Origin: Pigmentiphaga aceris
GTDB lineage: Bacteria > Pseudomonadota > Gammaproteobacteria > Burkholderiales > Burkholderiaceae_B
Direction of reading: 5' to 3'
Assembly (NCBI RefSeq): GCF_008119665.1
Contig: NZ_CP043046.1
Coordinates: 2,232,001-2,296,000 of the forward strand
Length of the DNA: 64,000 nucleotides
Both the position numbers and the translations under genes were made by a program. This document shows positions 16,874 to 26,400 of this stretch, one piece after another (position 1 is the stretch's first letter; every line of letters begins with the position of its first letter). The notes beneath the pieces are model-generated. The model searched no databases and was not told the DNA's origin. It was given only the letters and a program-made list of their open reading frames with translations.

Positions 16874-18487
16874 ATGACCTATCCGCACAAACACGCCGAT
16901 CTGTTGGCACACGCGCAGGCCTTGCTTCAGGCGGGCCAGGGCGAGGATGCATTGTCCAGTGCGCATGCCGCGCTGGAACAAGCTTGCGAGTCTGGCAAGA
17001 TCCAGTCCCAGGCCGAGGCCATGCTGTGTCTGGCTTCCATCGAATTACGCCTGTTCGGCCGGTTTGCGCATGCGCTCGATTGGGCGCAGAACGCGGGCAG
17101 GGCGTTCGAACGGGCAGGTTTGGTCAGCGGCGAGTGCCAGGCCTTGTCTACCCAGGCGGTGGCCGCTGCACGGCTGGGGCACTACGGCCGTGCAATCGAA
17201 AACGCGCTGCTGGCGGTGCGTCTGGCGCGCTGGCAAGGCCTGGGGCGTGAGCAACTGCAGGCGTATCGGGCGGTGGGGTTGGCGGCCTTCAACGCGCGCA
17301 ATTTCGACGAGGCACGCAACGCATACACGCTGGCGATCCAGCTTGCGCTACGCTGCGATCCGTCCATCAGCCCTTTCGAGCTGCACGTCGGACTGGCCGC
17401 CAATGCGGCGGCGCATTATTTCTGTGAACGCAGCCTGGGTGCGCAGGGGCCGCTGCAACCTATCCTCGATTCGTTGGCGCGCCATGTCGGCGATTGCCGC
17501 AGCCTGCTGGCTGCCGACGATGGTGACATCAGCCTGACGCCTGGCAGTCATGCCAACAATCTGATACTTGTGGCGACTACCGAGGCGCAGTTGCGGATCT
17601 GGCAGAACCGCCTGCCGCAGGCGCATGAATCGATGGCCGAGATGCTGACCCTGACCCGTCGCTTCGCGTTGCCGTGGCTGGCGGCTAGCGTGCAGTGGGT
17701 GCAGGCGGAATTGTTCCTGGCTGAAAACAAGCTGGTGCAGGCACGTGGCGCTGCCGCCAGCATGATCGAAGCGGCCAAAGCGCATGACTACGAATCCCTG
17801 ACCTGGATCGGGCTGCAGCTTGCCAGCCACATCGACCACGTGCGTCAGGACGACAGCGCTGCCTTGCGTGCCTTGCAGGAATTGCTGCGCCGCGAGCAGT
17901 CCGCCCGTGCACGCAGCCTGGAAACACGTATTGAAGTCATCGACTGGCAGCTGGAATTGCGTCAAAGTCGTCTGAATCTGGCGCAGGCGGAAACCGATTC
18001 ACGCTTGTTCGAACGCTTGGCCATGGAAGACCCACTGACGGGCCTGCCGAATCGACGCCACATTGAAAAAGCCTTGACCACCTGTCTGGCGGCGGCCAAT
18101 GCGCCGCTGTGCGTCGCGCTGGTCGATGTGGATCGCTTCAAGCGGGTCAACGACGATTATTCCCATACCGTGGGCGACGCCGTGCTCAAGGCGATTGCTG
18201 GTTTGCTGCAAGGCGCGCTCAGGGAATGCGACTTTGTCGGGCGTTTGGGTGGGGATGAATTTGTGTTGCTGCTCGATGGCATCAGCATCGATGCCGCGCA
18301 GGACATCTGTTCGCGTATCGATCAGTCTGTTCGCACCCACGGCTGGGAGACCTTGGCGGCGGGTCTGAAGGTGACCTTGAGCATCGGGTTGACCGAGGCT
18401 TGCGCTGGCGACACCGCAGAGCACGTGCTGGCACGCAGCGATGATCAGATGTATGCGGTGAAACGGCGGGGCAGAGAACTGCACTAA
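16874..18487 (+). CDS. Diguanylate cyclase with N-terminal TPR-like repeats
   Basis: A soluble protein of 537 residues. Residues 1-340 are helical, alanine-rich and resemble tetratricopeptide repeats (ALSSAHAALEQACESG, ALDWAQNAGRAFERAG). The C-terminal 160 residues form a GGDEF domain with MEDPLTGLPNRRH, ALVDVDRFKRVND and intact GGDEF in RLGGDEFVLLLDG. RECD five residues upstream is an intact inhibitory I-site, unlike in the nearby yfiN. No transmembrane segment is seen, so signals probably come from a protein partner. ATG at 16874 is preferred over the upstream in-frame start at 16847. Confidence 0.9.
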   Translation: MTYPHKHADLLAHAQALLQAGQGEDALSSAHAALEQACESGKIQSQAEAMLCLASIELRLFGRFAHALDWAQNAGRAFERAGLVSGECQALSTQAVAAARLGHYGRAIENALLAVRLARWQGLGREQLQAYRAVGLAAFNARNFDEARNAYTLAIQLALRCDPSISPFELHVGLAANAAAHYFCERSLGAQGPLQPILDSLARHVGDCRSLLAADDGDISLTPGSHANNLILVATTEAQLRIWQNRLPQAHESMAEMLTLTRRFALPWLAASVQWVQAELFLAENKLVQARGAAASMIEAAKAHDYESLTWIGLQLASHIDHVRQDDSAALRALQELLRREQSARARSLETRIEVIDWQLELRQSRLNLAQAETDSRLFERLAMEDPLTGLPNRRHIEKALTTCLAAANAPLCVALVDVDRFKRVNDDYSHTVGDAVLKAIAGLLQGALRECDFVGRLGGDEFVLLLDGISIDAAQDICSRIDQSVRTHGWETLAAGLKVTLSIGLTEACAGDTAEHVLARSDDQMYAVKRRGRELH

Positions 18488-18598
18488 GGGGTACACAGAA
18501 GGGATGACGTTGGCGCAGAACCTGCTGTGGCCGACGCTTTGGCAAACTGCCAGGACATCCGTTCGTGCCCCTTATCAGATTCCAGTCCGATCAGGCGG

Positions 18599-18643
18599 CA
18601 CGAACGGTATGAACGACACGAACGGCACGAACGGCAAGAACGT
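18599..18643. repeat. Five-unit 9-bp tandem repeat
   Basis: Five units of a CACGAACGG-like nonamer (CACGAACGG, TATGAACGA, CACGAACGG, CACGAACGG, CAAGAACGT) lie in the gap between the convergent cyclase and hpnE ends. It is not in a gene and could vary in copy number between strains. Confidence 0.8.
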
Positions 18644-18655
18644 GGCGTCGCGACC

Positions 18656-20164
18656 TTATTGCAGGCGCGACAGCGTCTTCTGCGCGGCTTTCACACCACT
18701 GCGCACCGCGCCTTCCAGTACCGACGGGTAACCGGTATCGGTCCAATCACCGGCAAACATGATGCGTTCCCATGGGCTGGCGACCCCTGGTCGGGCCAGG
18801 CCACGCACCGCAGCAAAGGTGGCGCGCTTGTCCACGAACAGCTCATAGGCGGCAATGGCAGGCAGCGGTTTGGCCGAGCGCGCCGCCCACTGTTCTCCCA
18901 ACTGCGCCAGCAGCCCGTTGATGACCTCTTCACGTGACAGGCTGATCAGCTGTTCGCGTGCGCTGACGACAATGGTGAATTCGCCGTTGACCGGCGGCAG
19001 GCCCAGCAACGCACCGCGATCGAACACCCACTGCCCAAGATGCTGGCGCGCGGGATTTTCGTGCAGCATCATCATCGGTAGCGGCAGGCGTACCGGTGAT
19101 GCAAAGCGCACATTCAGCGTTGCAATCGGCAGGTACTGGAAGGCATTGAGCTGTTCCAGCAGGTAGTCGACGTCCTGCATGTCGGCCAGCATGCGGCGCG
19201 TGGCCGATGGTGGTGTGGCCACGATCACCGCGTCGTGGCCGACGTAGTCCACGCCTTCGGCGGTCACGGTTTCCACCGCCACGCCACCTTCGATCAAATG
19301 CAGCTTCTGCACTTTCACGCCATAACGCATGTTGCAGCGTTTGACGGCGGCATCTGCCCACAGCGCCGACAGGTCGGTACGCGGGATCAGCAAGTCGCTG
19401 TTTTCAGTTGCGCCATCCAAACTGTCACGCAGCACCCGCGCAAAGATCACGGCGCTGGCCTGGGTGGCCGGCGTGTTCAGCGCGGCCAGGCACAGCGGTT
19501 CCCACAGCAACTGCATGCTGCGCGGCGTCTGGCCCAGGCTGCGCATCAGGTCGGCCACGGTATGGGTGTTGTCGACCGCCCAACTGCGTTGGCGCAGTCT
19601 GGCCATGCCGATGATCGCCTTCAGACGATCGCCCACGCCCAGTCCCTGCGCCGTAGCCAAGGCCATCACGCCGTGCCAGGGAGCATTCATGCGCGGGGCG
19701 TGCAGGCGAAAGCGCCCGTCGAGCGCCTGAAGCGTCAGCGGAATGCGGCGCAGCAGCTTGTCGGGGTTCTGCCCCAGACGGCGCATCAGCGCCAGGGTCT
19801 GGGTGTAGGCACCCAGCATCAGGTGCTGGCCGTTGTCCATCGGGCGCACACTGGCATTGCTGTGGTTGTCGACCCGCCGCGCGCGGCCGCCTGGGGTATG
19901 GCTGGCCTCGTAGACGGTGACCTCGATGCCTGCGTCGCACAGGTCGGATGCCGCCGCCAGCCCGGCCCAGCCTGCGCCGATGATGCCAACGCTGACGGCG
20001 CGATGGCCGTTGTCTTCTTCCGCTGGCGGTGGGGCTTCTGGTTCTGGCTCGGGCTCAGATTCCGGTGTGGCCGGTACTGCGTTGGGATCGCTTGCGCCCG
20101 CATCGGACATCCGCGCCAGAATGGCGAGGTCCTCATCGGTCATGTCGGCGTTGTGGCGGTTCAT
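18656..20164 (-). CDS. hpnE: Hydroxysqualene dehydroxylase HpnE
   Basis: An FAD-dependent amine-oxidase-like enzyme that reduces hydroxysqualene to squalene. The dinucleotide-binding motif GIIGAGWAGLAAASDL is near residue 60, with VTVYEASHTPGGRARR after it, and the C-terminal FAD motif MFAGDWTDTGYPSVLEGAVR is present. ATG at 20164 overlaps the hpnD stop in ATGA; it gives a proline- and glutamate-rich N-terminal extension of about 55 residues before the fold, so a later start is possible. It is last in hpnC-hpnD-hpnE, which makes squalene for hopanoids. No squalene-hopene cyclase is in the window. Confidence 0.93.
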   Translation of the reverse strand: MNRHNADMTDEDLAILARMSDAGASDPNAVPATPESEPEPEPEAPPPAEEDNGHRAVSVGIIGAGWAGLAAASDLCDAGIEVTVYEASHTPGGRARRVDNHSNASVRPMDNGQHLMLGAYTQTLALMRRLGQNPDKLLRRIPLTLQALDGRFRLHAPRMNAPWHGVMALATAQGLGVGDRLKAIIGMARLRQRSWAVDNTHTVADLMRSLGQTPRSMQLLWEPLCLAALNTPATQASAVIFARVLRDSLDGATENSDLLIPRTDLSALWADAAVKRCNMRYGVKVQKLHLIEGGVAVETVTAEGVDYVGHDAVIVATPPSATRRMLADMQDVDYLLEQLNAFQYLPIATLNVRFASPVRLPLPMMMLHENPARQHLGQWVFDRGALLGLPPVNGEFTIVVSAREQLISLSREEVINGLLAQLGEQWAARSAKPLPAIAAYELFVDKRATFAAVRGLARPGVASPWERIMFAGDWTDTGYPSVLEGAVRSGVKAAQKTLSRLQ

Positions 20165-21024
20165 CCTCGCAGCTTCCTTACCAGCGGCCTGCCGCCGCTT
20201 ACATAGGTTTTCCAGGCCAGCCACAGCTTGCGCACCGGCGTAAGCGATATGCGCTGATGCAACACCTGATAGTTGTCACGCTCGATCTCGTCGAGCAGGG
20301 CGTAATAGATCGCGGCCATCATCAGACCGGTGCGCTGCGCGCGAATATCGGCGTCGGGCAGGGCACGCATCGCGTCGCGATAGGCGTCGCGGGCACGCGC
20401 CACCTGGAAACGCATCAGGTCCGGGAAACCATCGGCATACCGGGCGTTGAGAATGTCGGCGGCTTTGACGTTGAACTGCTGCAACTCGTTGACCGGCAGA
20501 TAGATGCGGCCACGGCGCGCATCGTCGCCCACGTCGCGAATCACGTTGGTCAGCTGGAACGCCAGGCCCAGCTTGTCGGCGAATTCCAGGGTGCGCGGAT
20601 CGGTGTAGCCAAAAATGCTGGCCGACAGTTCACCCACCACACCAGCCACGTGCCAGCAGTACTTGCGCAGCGCCGGGTAATCCAGATAACGGCTCTGGCT
20701 CAAATCCATTTCCATGCCATCGATGATGGCTTGCAGACGTGTGCGCGTCATGTCACAGGACACGATGTGCGGCTGCATGGCCTTGGTCACCGGGTGGGTG
20801 GGCGCGCCTTCGAACATGCGGTCGATCTCGCTGCGCCACCAGGCCAGCTTGATATGGGCGACCGATTCGTCGCTGACTTCGTCGACCACATCGTCGACTT
20901 CGCGGCAAAAGGCGTACAGCGCGGTGATCGCACGGCGACGTTCGGGGGGCAGGAACAGGAAGCTGTAATAGAAGCTCGATCCGCTCTTGGCGGCCTTGTC
21001 CTGGCAGTACTCATCAGGCGTCAT
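20161..21024 (-). CDS. hpnD: Presqualene diphosphate synthase HpnD
   Basis: Condenses two farnesyl diphosphates to presqualene diphosphate. Of 287 residues, the first aspartate-rich motif is REVDDVVDE, the second RDVGDDARRGRIY, and the tyrosine-rich FYYSFLFLPPERRRAI is at the N-terminus. It overlaps hpnC upstream and hpnE downstream by four bases each, so the three are one translationally coupled unit. Trans-isoprenyl diphosphate synthase fold; soluble or peripheral. Confidence 0.95.
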   Translation of the reverse strand: MTPDEYCQDKAAKSGSSFYYSFLFLPPERRRAITALYAFCREVDDVVDEVSDESVAHIKLAWWRSEIDRMFEGAPTHPVTKAMQPHIVSCDMTRTRLQAIIDGMEMDLSQSRYLDYPALRKYCWHVAGVVGELSASIFGYTDPRTLEFADKLGLAFQLTNVIRDVGDDARRGRIYLPVNELQQFNVKAADILNARYADGFPDLMRFQVARARDAYRDAMRALPDADIRAQRTGLMMAAIYYALLDEIERDNYQVLHQRISLTPVRKLWLAWKTYVSGGRPLVRKLRG

Positions 21025-21902
21025 GGTTGTGGCGTCTTGAACGTCTCGGGGGCGTCAGTCAGAGGCCGTGCGGGCAACCAGCGCCACGCATGCCAGATTA
21101 TCCAGGCCCAGTCACGGGGGCCAAGCGTCGGGCGGGCGCGGAACACGTCGTAATCCGCGCGTTCGATGCGGTGGAGAATCCGCAAGCCGCCCATCACCAC
21201 CAGGCGCAACTCCCAGCCAATTCGGCCCGGAAGCCGCCGCGCCAGTGGGGCGCCGCAGTGTAACAGTGCCCGGGCGCGCGAGACCTCGAATTGCATCAAT
21301 GCGCGCCATCGATCGTCAACCTGTTGCGCGGCGATATCGGACTCGGAAACACCGAAGCGCGCCAGGTCTTCCTGTGGCAGATAAACCCGCTGTTTGTCCC
21401 AGTCGATGGCCACGTCCTGCCAGAAGTTCACCAGTTGCAGGCCGGTGCAGATAGCTGACGATTCCGCCAGGTTCTGCGGCGTGGCGGCACCGTATAAGTG
21501 CAGCATCAGTTCGCCAACCGGGTCGGCAGAGCGCGCGCAGTAGTCTTTCAGCGTGGCGAAGTCGGCGTAGCGAGTCTTCACCACGTCTTGACTGAAGGCC
21601 GACAACAACGCGTGCATCGGGGCAACCGGCAGGGCGTAATCACGTACTACCTGCGCCAGCGGATAGAAAACCGGGGCCAATGCACTGGCCTGATCCACTG
21701 GCAGCTGCCTCGCTTCAAGATTTCTTAATGCCCTGGTGTAATCATCCAGCGCCGCCAGCCGCGTTGCGGCATCTGCATCACCTTCGTCGGCAATGTCGTC
21801 GGCACTTCGCGCGAAGCGATACAAGGCGACCACGGCCGGACGCAGCCGTGCTGGCATCAGGACGGAAGCAACCGGGAAATTCTCGTAATGATCGACGGCC
21901 AT
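21021..21902 (-). CDS. hpnC: Hydroxysqualene synthase HpnC
   Basis: Converts presqualene diphosphate to hydroxysqualene. Of 293 residues, the N-terminus VDHYENFPVASVLMPARLRP is family-typical. The aspartate motifs are RSADDIADE and WQDVAIDWDKQRVY. It is the first gene of the operon, so the promoter must lie in the gap shared with the efflux operon running the other way (21903-22178). ATG at 21902 matches the family start. Confidence 0.95.
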   Translation of the reverse strand: MAVDHYENFPVASVLMPARLRPAVVALYRFARSADDIADEGDADAATRLAALDDYTRALRNLEARQLPVDQASALAPVFYPLAQVVRDYALPVAPMHALLSAFSQDVVKTRYADFATLKDYCARSADPVGELMLHLYGAATPQNLAESSAICTGLQLVNFWQDVAIDWDKQRVYLPQEDLARFGVSESDIAAQQVDDRWRALMQFEVSRARALLHCGAPLARRLPGRIGWELRLVVMGGLRILHRIERADYDVFRARPTLGPRDWAWIIWHAWRWLPARPLTDAPETFKTPQP

Positions 21903-22004
21903 GGAACATTGCTGGACAGGGGAAAGCGATGATACTGGCTCGATGCTGCATGGCGGCGAATTCCTTGCAGTATCACGCGCATGTTCACTTGGATGTTCAG
22001 TTAA

Positions 22005-22026
22005 TGACTCGTCGGTCAGTTATAAT
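22005..22026 (+). promoter_or_regulatory. Likely promoter and operator of the RND efflux operon
   Basis: TATAAT at 22021-22026 is a perfect -10 element. A dyad TGAC-N6-GTCA at 22005-22018 ends two bases before it. No strong -35 is seen, though a TTCAGT at 21996-22001 lies 19 bp upstream. A dyad overlapping a promoter without a -35 suggests control by a TetR- or MerR-like regulator encoded elsewhere, because no such gene is adjacent. Confidence 0.5.
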
Positions 22027-22050
22027 CCTTGGGTTCAGAGCGGTGCGTGT

Positions 22051-22182
22051 ATGAGTGCGTTCGTGGCGTATGTCGTCACCAACCGCGACATGCTGATTCC
22101 CTTGTCACCAGGTTCTCTTTCAGTACAGAACCCAGTAAGTGGTGCCACCCGCCCACGCGTTCATTCCACCTCATACCCATGA
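22051..22182 (+). CDS. Possible 43-residue leader ORF of the efflux operon
   Basis: A short frame that begins about 18 bp after the predicted transcription start and ends in a TGA overlapping the adaptor's ATG (ATGA at 22179-22182). The peptide starts MSAFVAYVVTNRDMLIPL and resembles nothing I know. The adaptor ATG has no purine-rich ribosome site in front of it, so coupled translation from this ORF is plausible. Its own ribosome site is weak, so it may not be real. Confidence 0.35.
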   Translation: MSAFVAYVVTNRDMLIPLSPGSLSVQNPVSGATRPRVHSTSYP

Positions 22183-23402
22183 CCCCCATGCCGCCCCGAT
22201 TTGCGATTCCCGAACCCCATCAACATGGTTTTTCTGGAAGACACGGGGTGCGCGGCGTCGTCGCCGTGCTGGCCTTGATCGTGCTTGCTGCATGCAGTCG
22301 TGAGACGCCTGTTGCACCGGAACCACCGCGTCCGTTGCGCACCTTGGTGTTGCATGCGCAGCAAATCAACTTGGTTGGTGAATTTCCTGGGCAGGTGCAG
22401 CCGCGCGTTGAATCAGGCCTGGGCTTCCAGGTGGCGGGCCGAATCGTGGCGCGATCGGTACAACTGGGCCAACGCGTGAAGCGGGGAGACATCCTGGCGC
22501 GCATCGATCCGGCCGATCTGCGCCTGGCGGAAAACTCGGCGCGTGCGCAGCTGTCCGCTGCAGAAGTGGATCGCAAACAAGCACAGGCCGACCTGGTGCG
22601 CTACCGCGAACTGCGCGATCGCGGGTTCATCAGCGCGGCCGAGTTCGAGCGCCGCCAGGCTACGGTCGATGCCGCCATTGCCCGGTCTGCACAAGCAACG
22701 GCCGGTCTGGATGCGCAGCGCAATCAGTCTGCCTACACCAGCTTGAAAGCCACGGCCGATGGCGTAGTCACCGGTATCGATGCCGAGGCAGGGCAGGTGG
22801 TCAGTGCCGGCCAAGTGGTGGTGCGCATTGCTGAAACCGCCGACAAGGAAATCGCGTTCCAGATTCCCGAGAACCGCCTGGCCCAGATCCAGGCGATTGG
22901 TACAGGCGAGGTCCAGTTGTGGTCTGGCGGCGCGCCGCTGCGGGGCAATTTGCGCGAAGTGTCGCCGTCGGCTGACCCTGCCACCCGCAGTTTTGCCGCG
23001 CGTCTGAGCTTGCCGCAGGCCCCTGCCGATCTGGGGTTCGGCATGACGGCCACCGTGCGTTTCAGCGCCCGCAATGCACAGCCTGCGTCGCGGATTCCTT
23101 TGTCGGCGCTGTTGCGCGCAGAAGATCAGACCTGGGTCTGGACGCTGGATGGCAAGGACATGAGCGTGCATCGCCGGCCCGTGCGGGTAGCCACCGTCGG
23201 TGACACCGACGTAGTGCTGGCCGAGGCACTGCCCGACGGCATCGAGATTGCCACTGCCGGGGTGCATTTGTTGCATGAAGGCCAGGTCGTGCGTCGTCTG
23301 TCGTCGGCGACGCAAGATGCCAACGCGCCGGCAGCGCCCGCTGCGTCCCTGATGCCGCCTGCCGGGAATGCCGCTGCGGCAGCCCCCGCCACGGCACCTT
23401 GA
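22179..23402 (+). CDS. RND efflux periplasmic adaptor lipoprotein
   Basis: The membrane-fusion subunit of a tripartite RND pump, 407 residues. A signal peptide ends at the lipobox LAAC (about residues 36-39), so it is anchored by lipid to the inner membrane. Next come the barrel and lipoyl pieces (VGEFPGQVQPRVESGLGFQV, GRIVARSVQLGQRVKRGD) and the helical hairpin with many A, Q and R. The lipoyl half LKATADGVVTGIDAEAGQVV and an alanine/proline-rich tail follow. It precedes its pump gene by 13 bp. No outer-membrane channel gene is present, so a channel from elsewhere must be used. Confidence 0.92.
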   Translation: MTPMPPRFAIPEPHQHGFSGRHGVRGVVAVLALIVLAACSRETPVAPEPPRPLRTLVLHAQQINLVGEFPGQVQPRVESGLGFQVAGRIVARSVQLGQRVKRGDILARIDPADLRLAENSARAQLSAAEVDRKQAQADLVRYRELRDRGFISAAEFERRQATVDAAIARSAQATAGLDAQRNQSAYTSLKATADGVVTGIDAEAGQVVSAGQVVVRIAETADKEIAFQIPENRLAQIQAIGTGEVQLWSGGAPLRGNLREVSPSADPATRSFAARLSLPQAPADLGFGMTATVRFSARNAQPASRIPLSALLRAEDQTWVWTLDGKDMSVHRRPVRVATVGDTDVVLAEALPDGIEIATAGVHLLHEGQVVRRLSSATQDANAPAAPAASLMPPAGNAAAAAPATAP

Positions 23403-23415
23403 ACGGGCGGCCTCG

Positions 23416-26400
23416 ATGACTGAACGTAATTCCGAAGCGGGCAAAGGCACGCCAGACACCGCTGAAACATCTACTACCAGCACCCGTCGCAGCAGCTTCA
23501 ATCTGTCCCGCTGGGCACTGGAACATCAGCCGCTGGTGCGTTACCTGATGGTGGTGTTGCTGCTGGCCGGCGTCTTTTCCTACTTTCAGCTTGGTCAGGA
23601 CGAAGACCCACCATTCACCTTCCGGGCGATGGTGGTGCGCGCTTACTGGCCGGGGGCCACGGCACAGCAGGTTGCCGAACAGGTCAGCGACCGCATCGAA
23701 CGCGCCTTGCAGGACGTGCCTTACGCCGACAAGATCCGCACCTACGCCAAGCCCGGCGAAACCTTCGTGGTCATGCAGCTGAAAGAATCCTCGAAGGCAA
23801 GCGAGGTGGGGCAGAGCTGGTACCAGGCACGCAAGAAGGTCGGTGACATCGCCGGCACCTTGCCGGCCGGAGTGATCGGGCCGTACTTCAACGACGAGTT
23901 CGGCGACACCTTCGGCGTGATGTTCGCGTTCTCGGCCGACGGCTTCACCTATGGCGAATTGAAGGACTACGTTGACGACGTGCGCCAGCAGTTGTTGCGC
24001 GTTAAAGACGTCGCCAAAGTCGAATTGTTCGGCGTGCAGGACGAGAAAATCTATATAGAGATGTCCAGCCGCCAGATGGCGCAGCTTGGCGTGTCTGTCG
24101 ATCAGATCGCCGCGCAGATCAATGCGCAGAACGCCATCGGTGCGTCCGGCACGCTGACCTTGCCCGCTGAAACGCTATGGGTACGGGTCACTGGCGAGGT
24201 CACTCAGCTGGACACGCTGCGTGACCTGCCCATTCATGCCAACTCGGGCAATGTGCGCCTGGGTGACATCGCAAAGATCAGCCGTGGTTTTGTCGACCCG
24301 CCGCTCAGCAAAATGCGCTTTGGCACCTCGGCCGGCAGCCAGGAGGTCATCGGTCTGGGCGTGTCTATGGCACGCGGTGGTGACGTGATCGGCTTGGGCA
24401 AGAACCTGGATGCCGCCGAAAAACGCATCAACACCGGCCTGCCGGTAGGCATCCAGATGCGCAAGATTTCCGACCAGCCGCGCACGGTGGCCTCGTCGGT
24501 CAATGAATTTGTGCAGACGCTGATCGAAGCCGTGGTGATCGTGCTGGCCGTCAGTTTCCTGGCGCTGGGCATGCACACCAAACCCTTCCGCATCGATATC
24601 CGTCCGGGCCTGGTGGTGGGTCTGACGATTCCGCTGGTGCTGGCCGTGACCTTCCTGTTCATGTCGGTCATGGGCATCAACCTGCACAAGATTTCTCTGG
24701 GGGCGCTGATCATCGCGCTTGGCCTGCTGGTCGACGACGCGATCATTGCGGTCGAGATGATGGTGCGCAAGATGGAAGAGGGCATGGACCGCGTGTCTGC
24801 CGCCAGCTTCACCTACGAGTCCACCGCGTTTCCGATGCTGACCGGCACCTTGATCACGGTGGCGGGTTTCTTGCCGATTGCGCTGGCGAAATCGACGGCG
24901 GGCGAATACACCTTCTCGATTTTTGCGGTCACGGCGCTTGCGCTGATCCTGTCCTGGCTCGCAGCGGTGATTTTTGTGCCCTACCTGGGTTACCTGTTGC
25001 TGCGGGTCAAGCCCCATACCCCAGGCGATCACAGTCAGGACGTGTTCGATACCCGCTTCTACCGGGGCCTGCGTCGAACGGTGGATTGGTGTGTGCGTTT
25101 TCGCTGGATCACCATCGGCGTGACCGTCGTCGCACTGGCGCTGGGGGCCTTCAGCTTCAAGTTCATCGAGCAGCAATTCTTCCCCGATTCCAACCGGCCC
25201 GAGCTGGTCGTAGACCTGTGGCTGCCCGAAGGTTCCAGCTTTGCGGCAACGGAAGCTGAAGCCAAGCGCCTGGAAACCTGGCTGTCGGCGCAGCCGGAAT
25301 TGGAGGGCTACATCAGCTGGCTGGGCGTCGGCACACCGCGCTTCTACCTGCCCTTGGATCAGCAGTTCAATCAGCTGAATCTGGCCCAGCTGGTGGTGAC
25401 GCCGCACGACCTGAAAGCGCGCGACATTCTGCGTGCCAAGCTGGAAAAGCTGTTCCAGGAAGACTTTCCCAATCTGCGCGGCCGGGTGAAGCTCTTGTCC
25501 AGCGGCCCGCCAGTGCCTTACGCGGTGCAATTCCGCGTGCAAGGCCCGGACATGGCGGTGGTGCGCAAGATGGCCGATCGTGTGAAGCAGGTCATGTACG
25601 ACAACCCGAACACCGTGGGTGTGAACGACAACTGGAACGAGCCGGTGAAGGTCTTGCGCCTGGATATCGACCAGGACAAGGCGCGTGCGCTTGGCGTGAC
25701 CACGCAGTCCTTGCAGCGCACGGCGCAGACGCTGTTGTCGGGCGCGCCGATTGGCACCTTCCGCGAAAACGACAAGCTGATCGACATCGTCATCCGCCAG
25801 CCGGCTGACGAACGTGCCGCCATGACCCGCCTGGCAGATGCCAGCGTGCCCACATCCAATGGCCGTTTTGTGTCGCTGACCCAGGTGGCCAGCATCAAGC
25901 TGGTATGGGAACCGGGCGTGATCTGGCGGCAGAATCGCGATTACGCGGTCACGGTGCAAAGCGAGGTTCGCCAGGGCATCCAAGGGCCGACCGTCACCGC
26001 ACAGATCAATCCCAAGCTTGACGCCCTGCGTGCTGAACTGCCGGACGGCTACCAGATTGCGGTGGCGGGTGCGACGGAAGAGTCCAGCAACGCCCAGGCG
26101 TCCATCGTGGCCAACGTGCCTTTGATGCTGTTCATCGTGCTGACCTTGCTGATGCTTCAGCTGCACAGCTTCTCGCGCGCACTGATGGTTTATCTGACCG
26201 GGCCGCTGGGCATCATCGGGGCAGCGCTTGCACTGCTGCTGTTGCGCGCGCCTTTCGGTTTTGTCGCTCAGCTTGGGGTGATCGCCTTGCTGGGCATGAT
26301 TATCCGCAACTCGGTGATTCTGGTTGACCAGATCGAGCAGCACGTGCGCGAAGGCGAACATGTCTGGCATGCGATTGTGGAATCCGCCGTGCGGCGCGCC

